NCBI GenBank assembly: GCA_012735335.1
Contig: JAAYHO010000133.1
Location: 1 to 6,395, forward strand
DNA: 6,395 nt
Direction: 5' to 3'
From: Gammaproteobacteria bacterium
Lineage (GTDB): Bacteria > Pseudomonadota > Gammaproteobacteria > Pseudomonadales > Pseudomonadaceae
Below are positions 5,281 through 6,395 of this stretch, piece by piece. The notes below the pieces were generated by a model that saw nothing but the letters and a program-made list of their open reading frames with translations, did no database searches and was not told the origin of the DNA. Within the stretch, counting starts at the first letter, position 1. Each line of letters opens with the position of its first letter. The position numbers and the translations under genes are program-made.

Positions 5281-6207
5281 TCAGTGAGGGGCGCGGTAGA
5301 CCTGCGGGCCGATGTCCAGAGCTTCGACCGGACCGCGTTCGGCCACGAATTCCGGGCGTGGCGGCATGCCATCGAAGGGTTGGGCGGGCTGGTTGTCCAT
5401 GTGGTTGTAGACAAAGAACAGGTTGCTGCGCGGGCTGGGCGCGATGTTGCTGCCGGAGCCGTGCAGGGTGTTGCAGTCAAACAGCACCACGCTGCCCGCC
5501 GGGCCGGTGGCCTGCTGGATGCCGTAGCGGTCAACCAGTCGGCGCAGGCTGTCCTCGTCCGGAATGCCGAACTCCTGACGGCGCAGGGATTGCTGATAAT
5601 GATTTTCCGGTGTCGCACCCACGCAACTGATGTAATGCCGGTGGGAGCCGGGGATCAGCATCAGCGGGCCATTCCAGGGGTGGTTGTCGGTCAGCAGGAT
5701 CGAGCAGCTGATGGTGCGCATGCGCGGCAGGCCATCCTCGGTGTGCCAGGTCTCGAAATCCGAGTGCCAGTAGAATTCCTTGCCCTTGAAACCGGGCTTG
5801 AGGTTCAGGCGGGACTGGTGCACGTAGATGTCACCACCGAGCAGGTAGCGGATGATGCCGGCGGTTCGCTCATCGCTGGCGACCCGGGCAAACAGCTCGT
5901 TGCTGCGGTGGATGGCAAATACCGAGCGCAGGGCGCCGCTGTCCGGCTCGCGGATGGCGGTGGGCGACTGCAATACCTCGGGGTCGTGGCTCATGCGCGC
6001 CAGTTCGGCTTTGAACAGCTGGACCTCATCGGCGCTGAAGACATTGTCGAGGACCAGGAAACCGTCGCGCTCGAAGCGCGACAGTTGCTCGGAACTCAGG
6101 GGGGCGCTATGTGCATCCGAGTGCCAGGCGATGGGATCCAGTCGTTCCTGCCAGCTTGGATGGTTGTGCTGGCGTGACGGGTAAAGGTCAGCTTGCACGT
6201 TAGACAT
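5281..6207 (-). CDS. ectD: Ectoine 5-hydroxylase EctD
   Basis: EctD is a non-heme Fe(II)/2-oxoglutarate dioxygenase that converts ectoine to (4S,5S)-5-hydroxyectoine in the cytoplasm, a compatible solute for salt and heat stress. The 308-residue length is typical. The family signature FYWHSDFETWHTEDGLP covers residues 145-161, with iron ligands His148 and Asp150. The third ligand is His249 (CNTLHGSGSNIAP), and Arg260 (SPRSN) is the likely 2-oxoglutarate contact. The ATG at 6207 is preceded by a strong AGGAGGA (6217-6211). It starts 23 bases after the ectC stop and is followed by ask after 27 bases, so it is part of an ectABCD-ask operon. All key residues are present, so hydroxyectoine production is expected if the upstream genes are intact. 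Identification is very secure. Confidence 0.97.
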   Translation of the reverse strand: MSNVQADLYPSRQHNHPSWQERLDPIAWHSDAHSAPLSSEQLSRFERDGFLVLDNVFSADEVQLFKAELARMSHDPEVLQSPTAIREPDSGALRSVFAIHRSNELFARVASDERTAGIIRYLLGGDIYVHQSRLNLKPGFKGKEFYWHSDFETWHTEDGLPRMRTISCSILLTDNHPWNGPLMLIPGSHRHYISCVGATPENHYQQSLRRQEFGIPDEDSLRRLVDRYGIQQATGPAGSVVLFDCNTLHGSGSNIAPSPRSNLFFVYNHMDNQPAQPFDGMPPRPEFVAERGPVEALDIGPQVYRAPH

Positions 6208-6210
6208 TTT

Positions 6211-6217
6211 TCCTCCT
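6211..6217 (-). promoter_or_regulatory. Strong ribosome-binding site of ectD
   Basis: The coding strand reads AGGAGGA followed by three As and then ATG. This fixes the ectD start at 6207 and suggests translation of ectD independent of ectC. Confidence 0.8.
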
Positions 6218-6230
6218 GTGAGTGGAATAC

Positions 6231-6395
6231 TCAGCTGAGATCGGCGGGGTAAACGCCATTCTCATCATGTACTTCACGGCCGGTCAGCGGTGGGTTGAAT
6301 ACGCAGGCCATTTTCATGTCCTCGGTGCCGCCGCGCAGCAGGTGCTCGTCGTGCTTGTCGAGGACGTACAGGGTGCCTGCCTCAATCTTGTAGAC
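6231..6395 (-). CDS. ectC: L-ectoine synthase EctC, C-terminal part (partial at 5' end)
   Basis: EctC is a cupin-fold synthase that cyclises N-gamma-acetyl-L-2,4-diaminobutyrate to ectoine. The frame is open to the right window edge; 54 residues and the stop are visible, about 40 percent of the usual length of roughly 130. Translating the coding strand from 6395 gives [20 protein letters not shown], then [18 protein letters not shown], then [15 protein letters not shown] and TGA. These are characteristic C-terminal blocks of the family, including the cupin core strands and the conserved [19 protein letters not shown] ending. It precedes ectD by 23 bases on the same strand. The start and the rest of the operon (ectB, ectA, promoter) lie outside the window. 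Confidence 0.95.
   Translation of the reverse strand, partial: VYKIEAGTLYVLDKHDEHLLRGGTEDMKMACVFNPPLTGREVHDENGVYPADLS

Noticed and set aside
5278..6177. 299-codon plus-strand frame opposite ectD
   Set aside because: It is an antisense shadow of a securely identified EctD with all iron ligands present.

Overview
The window looks like a high-GC, moderately halotolerant gammaproteobacterium, most likely a Pseudomonas/Halopseudomonas-type organism (P. stutzeri-like). This is inferred from the flagellar order fliR-flhB followed by a SIMPL-domain gene and an alpha/beta hydrolase, and from an ectoine/hydroxyectoine operon ending in ectC-ectD-ask. No database search was possible.

Layout. The left part, on the plus strand, holds the C-terminal half of fliR (1-395), which overlaps flhB (395-1528) by one base. 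A gene-free stretch of 569 bases (1529-2097) follows. It is almost entirely a tandem array of a palindromic REP/MITE-like repeat: three full copies and one truncated copy, spaced 146-148 bases apart and separated by a second conserved hairpin-forming spacer. Next come a membrane-anchored SIMPL (DUF541) protein (2098-2814) and an alpha/beta hydrolase (2925-3794).

The right part, on the minus strand, is the promoter-distal end of an ectoine operon. Read in its own direction it holds the C-terminus of ectC (6395-6231), complete ectD (6207-5281) and the ectoine-associated aspartokinase gene ask (5253-3820). ectA, ectB and the operon promoter would lie beyond the right edge. EctC closes the ectoine ring, EctD hydroxylates ectoine to 5-hydroxyectoine, and Ask supplies aspartyl phosphate at the head of the pathway.

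The most notable anomaly is an in-frame TAG at codon 362 of ask (4170-4168). The reading frame is intact on both sides, and the downstream ACT domain is well preserved. Either this is a recent nonsense mutation, a base error, or a site of readthrough or reinitiation. The second notable structure is the composite repeat array after flhB. I see no convincing evidence of a wholly new system; the rest is recognisable housekeeping and osmoadaptation content.
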